A DNA stretch of 41,440 nucleotides from contig CALMWE010000303.1 in assembly GCA_937873795.1 (NCBI GenBank), forward strand, positions 1 through 41,440. The letters are read 5' to 3'. Under the pieces are notes generated by a model. That model saw nothing but the letters and a program-made list of their open reading frames with translations. It made no database searches and was not told the origin of the DNA. The number at the start of each line of letters is the position of its first letter. Position 1 is the first letter of the stretch. Below, piece by piece: positions 37,422-41,440 of the stretch. The DNA comes from an uncultured Caryophanales bacterium. GTDB lineage: Bacteria > Bacillota_I > Bacilli_A > RFN20 > CAG-826. Both the position numbers and the translations under genes were made by a program.

Positions 37422-40028
37422 CTACTTTGCTTCATGCCAATTTTTCGCGTAACTGCCTTCGGCAACTAATTTGACTTTCAACTCAATGGCATTCTCCATC
37501 AATCCTTCGATCAATGGGAAAACTTTTTCGACTTCATCATCGGGGACTTTGAATAAAAGTTCGTCGTGGATTTGAAGTACTAATTTGGTTTTGAATTTAC
37601 CTTCGGTCAACGCACGGTCAATCTTGACCATGGCAATTTTGATCAAGTCGGCGGCGGTACCTTGAATCGGAGCGTTCATGGCCGCCCGTTTGGCGAATTC
37701 ACGGACTTGGTAGTTGGCATCATGAAGTTCCCGTAAATAGCGGCGACGTCCGAGCAGTGTCGAAACATATCCATTCTTTTCGGCATCCGCGACGATTTGC
37801 GTGAAATAGGTTCGGACTTCGGGATAAGTGGCGTAGAACGCCGCAATGATTTCTTTGGCTTCAAAGGGGGAAATTTCGAGCTGATCGGCTAAACCCCAGT
37901 CAGAGATTCCGTAGACAATACCGAAGTTGACGGCTTTGGCTTTACGGCGTTGAGCCGATGTGACATCGCCTTCGATATGGAAAACACGCTTGGCGGTTCC
38001 GGTATGGATATCTTCGTCATGGTTAAAAACATCGATGAGATTATGGCAATTGCTTAAACTTGCTAAAACACGAAGTTCGATTTGCGAATAGTCGAAACTC
38101 ATGATGTTCATTTCGGGTTCTTTATAAAAGAATGCTTTCCGGATGAGCTTTCCTTCTTCATCGCGGATCGAGATGTTTTGCAAGTTCGGTTCGCTCGAAG
38201 AAAGGCGTCCCGTTGTGGTCAATGCTTGATTGAAAATCGCATGCAATTTTCCATCGGGATAGATTTGAGTCACCAAACCTTCGATATAGGTCGATAATAA
38301 TTTGGCGTATTTGCGGTGTTCCAAAATCTTGCTTACGATTGGGTGTTTGTCCACCAAAGACTTCAAAACATCGACGGAGGTTGAATATTTTTTGTTCCCG
38401 GCTAAACCGAGTTTATCAAAAAGGATTTCTCCGACTTTTTTTGGAGATGCAATATTGAAACTTTCACCCGCAAGTTCATAGATTTCTTGAGTCAGGGCAT
38501 CCAGCTTTACTTTAAAGTTCGATCCGATATCGACAAGCGTTTTGCGATCAAGCGGGAACCCTTCGAGTTCCATTTTGGCGAGAACTCCTGCTAAGGGAAG
38601 TTCGACCCCATGGTAAAGACCAAGTGATTCGATTTTTTCGAGTTCGGCATTGGCTTTTGCAGCAATCCGTAAACTATGGTAAGCAATCAATGATGTTTGA
38701 TCGACATTACCTTGCGGCAATAAACTCAGAGACTCGGCTCCGGGAACGGTGATATCGACCCCAAAGAACGAGAAAATCGAGGTTGGGGCGTTGTTGAGCG
38801 AGGAATCCAATAAATAAGCCGCTAAGAGGACGTCAAAGACCAAACCTTCGATTTCGATGCCGTGAAGATGCAAAGCGCATTTCAAAGCCTTGTAATCAAA
38901 ACAGTATTTTTCAATCGAAGCATCTGCCAAAGCTTCGAGCAGTTTGGTGTCTTTTCTCAAATCTTCGAGAGCGATGTAGATTAAATCGTGCCCGTTATAG
39001 AGCGACATTCCAAAAATTGCTGCCCGATGGTAATTAGTATCTTCCATATCCAAAGCAACGCCCAATTCATGACCGAATTTGAAGTTTGCTGTAGAGGAAA
39101 CAACAACCGGTGTTAAGAGCTCTTGGGATTTGGCTTCTTTTTTGAAACGAGGATTGATTTTGTTGAGGACAGAGCGCAGTTCGTATTTCTGGCAAAAAGC
39201 ATTTAACTGGTCAAAATCGTAGCCTTCATAGAAGGTCGCTTCGATTTTAAAAGGTAGATCAATATCCGTGCGAATCTCGGCTAAATGGCGCGAAAGACGC
39301 GCGATTTCTTGGTTGGCTTTGATCTTTTCGCCGAGTTTTCCGCTGATTTGGTCGGCATTGGCCGCTGAGATGATGGCTTCCAAGTTTCCGTACTGTTGAA
39401 TGAGTTTAACAGCGGTCACGTCACCGATTCCGGGAACTCCAGGAATATTATCGCTGACATCGCCGCATAAACCTTTGTAATCAACGATTTGTTCGGGTTT
39501 AAGTCCCCATTCCGCAAATAAAGCCGCTTCATCCATCACTTGGATATCGCTGAGGCCTTTTTTGAGAAGGTTGACTTCGACGTTTTTGCCGATGAGTTGT
39601 AAAAAGTCACGGTCGCTGGTATAGAGGCTGACTTGGTAACCGCTGGCCGCACCGACAATGGCGGCAGTCCCGGCTACATCGTCGCCTTCAAAGCCCTCCA
39701 TTTCGGAAACGAAAACGCCCAACGATTTCAAAAACTCGCGGGCAATTGGCATTTGAGAAATTAAATCCAATGGAACAGGTTTTCGGTTGGCTTTATAAGC
39801 TTCCAGTTCTTTGTGACGGAATGTTTTCTTTCCGGTATCAAACGCCACCAAAATATGTTCATCTCCGGATAATCCGGAAATGATTTTGGACATCATATTA
39901 GCAAAAGCAAAAATCGCGTTGGTGACAACCCCGTCTTTGGTCTGCATCAATGTTTTGCCGGGATAGGCCGTCGCGTAGTAAGCACGGAAAAGCAATGAAT
40001 TTCCGTCGATGATCAGCAGTTTGTGCAT
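37422..40028 (-). CDS. polA: DNA polymerase I
   Basis: 5'-3' exonuclease domain (IIDGNSLLFRAYYA), DYSQIELRVLA, RRKAKAVNFGIVYG, LVLQIHDELLF. Confidence 0.97.
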   Translation of the reverse strand: MHKLLIIDGNSLLFRAYYATAYPGKTLMQTKDGVVTNAIFAFANMMSKIISGLSGDEHILVAFDTGKKTFRHKELEAYKANRKPVPLDLISQMPIAREFLKSLGVFVSEMEGFEGDDVAGTAAIVGAASGYQVSLYTSDRDFLQLIGKNVEVNLLKKGLSDIQVMDEAALFAEWGLKPEQIVDYKGLCGDVSDNIPGVPGIGDVTAVKLIQQYGNLEAIISAANADQISGKLGEKIKANQEIARLSRHLAEIRTDIDLPFKIEATFYEGYDFDQLNAFCQKYELRSVLNKINPRFKKEAKSQELLTPVVVSSTANFKFGHELGVALDMEDTNYHRAAIFGMSLYNGHDLIYIALEDLRKDTKLLEALADASIEKYCFDYKALKCALHLHGIEIEGLVFDVLLAAYLLDSSLNNAPTSIFSFFGVDITVPGAESLSLLPQGNVDQTSLIAYHSLRIAAKANAELEKIESLGLYHGVELPLAGVLAKMELEGFPLDRKTLVDIGSNFKVKLDALTQEIYELAGESFNIASPKKVGEILFDKLGLAGNKKYSTSVDVLKSLVDKHPIVSKILEHRKYAKLLSTYIEGLVTQIYPDGKLHAIFNQALTTTGRLSSSEPNLQNISIRDEEGKLIRKAFFYKEPEMNIMSFDYSQIELRVLASLSNCHNLIDVFNHDEDIHTGTAKRVFHIEGDVTSAQRRKAKAVNFGIVYGISDWGLADQLEISPFEAKEIIAAFYATYPEVRTYFTQIVADAEKNGYVSTLLGRRRYLRELHDANYQVREFAKRAAMNAPIQGTAADLIKIAMVKIDRALTEGKFKTKLVLQIHDELLFKVPDDEVEKVFPLIEGLMENAIELKVKLVAEGSYAKNWHEAK

Positions 40029-40030
40029 CG

Positions 40031-41440
40031 TTAGCCCTCCAATAATCGCACTTTATCGGCAATAAAATTGCCTTTTTTCTCACGGTCGGTATGACCCGTA
40101 ATAATCAAGGTGGCATTCTTTTCAAGCATTTGCGCACATTCGGTGAAAACATTGGGGAAGACGACGATTTCCATGTCTCCGGTTTCGTCATAGACGGAGA
40201 GGAACGCCATCGGTTGTCCCTTTTTAGTTTTAATGATTTTCTTGGATTTGAGGATACCGGCGATATTCAGCGTATCGTAACGTTCTTTGACGCTCGACAT
40301 ATCCACGACTTTATACGCCGCTAATTGGTCTTTCTTATAACGTAATGGGGAGCCGCTGACCATCATTCCGATGACTTCGTATTCACGGTTGAGGTTTTCA
40401 AGCGGATCGTCTTTGGCGCGAACTAAGGCCGGTTTCGGTAAGAAGGATAAATCAATCGGCATTTGTCCGTTTTCGCCGTGGCGCATGGAGGCAAATTGGA
40501 ATGCCGCCGGAATCGAAGCAATCAGGGATGCTCTGGATTTTTCCAAACGGTCAAAGCAACCCGCTTCGATTAAGCGTGTGACATGGACGCCGGAAATCTT
40601 ATAAAGTGAAAGCCGATCGACGAAATCGAAGAAATCCCTATAGGGTCCTCTTTGCCGTTCGTCGACAATCGCTTTAACGATGGCATTGGGAACGTTTTTG
40701 ATCGCGGATAAGGGGAATAGCAACGCATCGCTATCCACCGAGAAATACGCTGCTGAGGTATTAATATCGGGAGGCAATAAACGAATGTTTTGTTCCTTAA
40801 TTTCGCTGATGTATTCGCCGAATTTGACATCATTGGAACCACTGGCTGTTTCCAAAATTGCAGCATAGAATTCAGCAGGATAAAACGCCTTTAGGTAACC
40901 CATTTGGCAAGCCAAGATGGCATAGCTCACTGAGTGGGATTTATTAAAGCCATAATCAGCGAACTTATAGATGTGATTAAAGACGCTTTCGGCGTGTTTG
41001 TCGTTATAGCCCTGACGGACCGCTCCGCCGATAAAGGCTTTTTGCAAACCGGAGAGTTTTTCAGAGTCTTTTTTGGAAATGGCGCGACGGAACGAATCGG
41101 CGTCCGCCATCGAGAATCCCGCCATTTTAACGGCGATTTGCATGATTTGCTCTTGATAAACAATGATGCCATAGGTCGAAGACAAAATGTCTTTTAAATC
41201 CGGGTTAATGTAGGTCGGTTTCTCTTTGCCTTCTTTACGAGCGGCATAAGATGGAATGTTGTCCATCGGGCCCGGTCTGAATAACGCCAATAACGCCACG
41301 ACATCGTCAAACGAAGACGGTTTAAGGTCCAAAATGGCTTTTTTCATTCCTGACGTTTCGAGTTGGAATAAGCCCATCGTCCGTCCTGAAGAAATCAACG
41401 AGAAAATCTTCGGATCGGTAAAGGGGATTTCGGTCGCCTT
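40031..41440 (-). CDS. dnaE: DNA polymerase III alpha subunit DnaE, C-terminal part (5' end outside window)
   Basis: ATEIPFTDPKIFSLISSGRTMGLFQLETSGMKKAI..., GIIVYQEQIMQIAVKMAGFSMADADSFRRAISKK, C-terminal OB-fold; frame open to edge. Confidence 0.96.
   Translation of the reverse strand, partial: KATEIPFTDPKIFSLISSGRTMGLFQLETSGMKKAILDLKPSSFDDVVALLALFRPGPMDNIPSYAARKEGKEKPTYINPDLKDILSSTYGIIVYQEQIMQIAVKMAGFSMADADSFRRAISKKDSEKLSGLQKAFIGGAVRQGYNDKHAESVFNHIYKFADYGFNKSHSVSYAILACQMGYLKAFYPAEFYAAILETASGSNDVKFGEYISEIKEQNIRLLPPDINTSAAYFSVDSDALLFPLSAIKNVPNAIVKAIVDERQRGPYRDFFDFVDRLSLYKISGVHVTRLIEAGCFDRLEKSRASLIASIPAAFQFASMRHGENGQMPIDLSFLPKPALVRAKDDPLENLNREYEVIGMMVSGSPLRYKKDQLAAYKVVDMSSVKERYDTLNIAGILKSKKIIKTKKGQPMAFLSVYDETGDMEIVVFPNVFTECAQMLEKNATLIITGHTDREKKGNFIADKVRLLEG

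Noticed and set aside
1-41440. tRNA, rRNA, CRISPR arrays, transposases, prophage genes
   Set aside because: No supporting sequence recognised anywhere in the window.

Overview
This 41.4 kb window comes from a low-to-mid-GC Firmicutes genome (Bacilli / Erysipelotrichia / Mollicutes-related). It uses the standard code, since TGA acts as a stop. Most of it is conserved housekeeping sequence: three T-box-controlled aminoacyl-tRNA synthetases (leuS, tyrS, thrS), coaX plus an ECF S-component, a pepV-trmB-M42-ytpR-nicotinate PRTase cluster, a CcpA-like LacI regulator, rpsD, ezrA-nifS-thiI, mscS, infC-rpmI-rplT, pfkA-pyk-ROK-degV, a ureohydrolase + SpeD-like pair, dnaB-dnaI, a fused mutM-coaE gene, polA and the dnaE 3' end. 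Accessory material is an Rhs C-terminus with a candidate immunity gene at the left edge, a BspA-like LRR surface protein, a putative lipoprotein and an uncharacterised membrane-anchored extracellular protein. Main leads: (1) a single ORF joining formamidopyrimidine-DNA glycosylase to dephospho-CoA kinase; (2) a tandem-duplicated SpeD-like protein, with a degenerate N-terminal and a motif-intact C-terminal domain, coupled to an agmatinase-like gene with no speE nearby, which suggests a possible pyruvoyl arginine decarboxylase route; (3) an Rhs tip with a glycine-rich hydrophobic end next to a small membrane protein; (4) a cre-like palindrome inside the promoter of the CcpA-like regulator; (5) DnaA-box-like repeats in front of the primosomal dnaB-dnaI operon; (6) structured leaders and a probable non-canonical ATC start on infC. 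All calls come from reading sequence motifs; no database search was possible.
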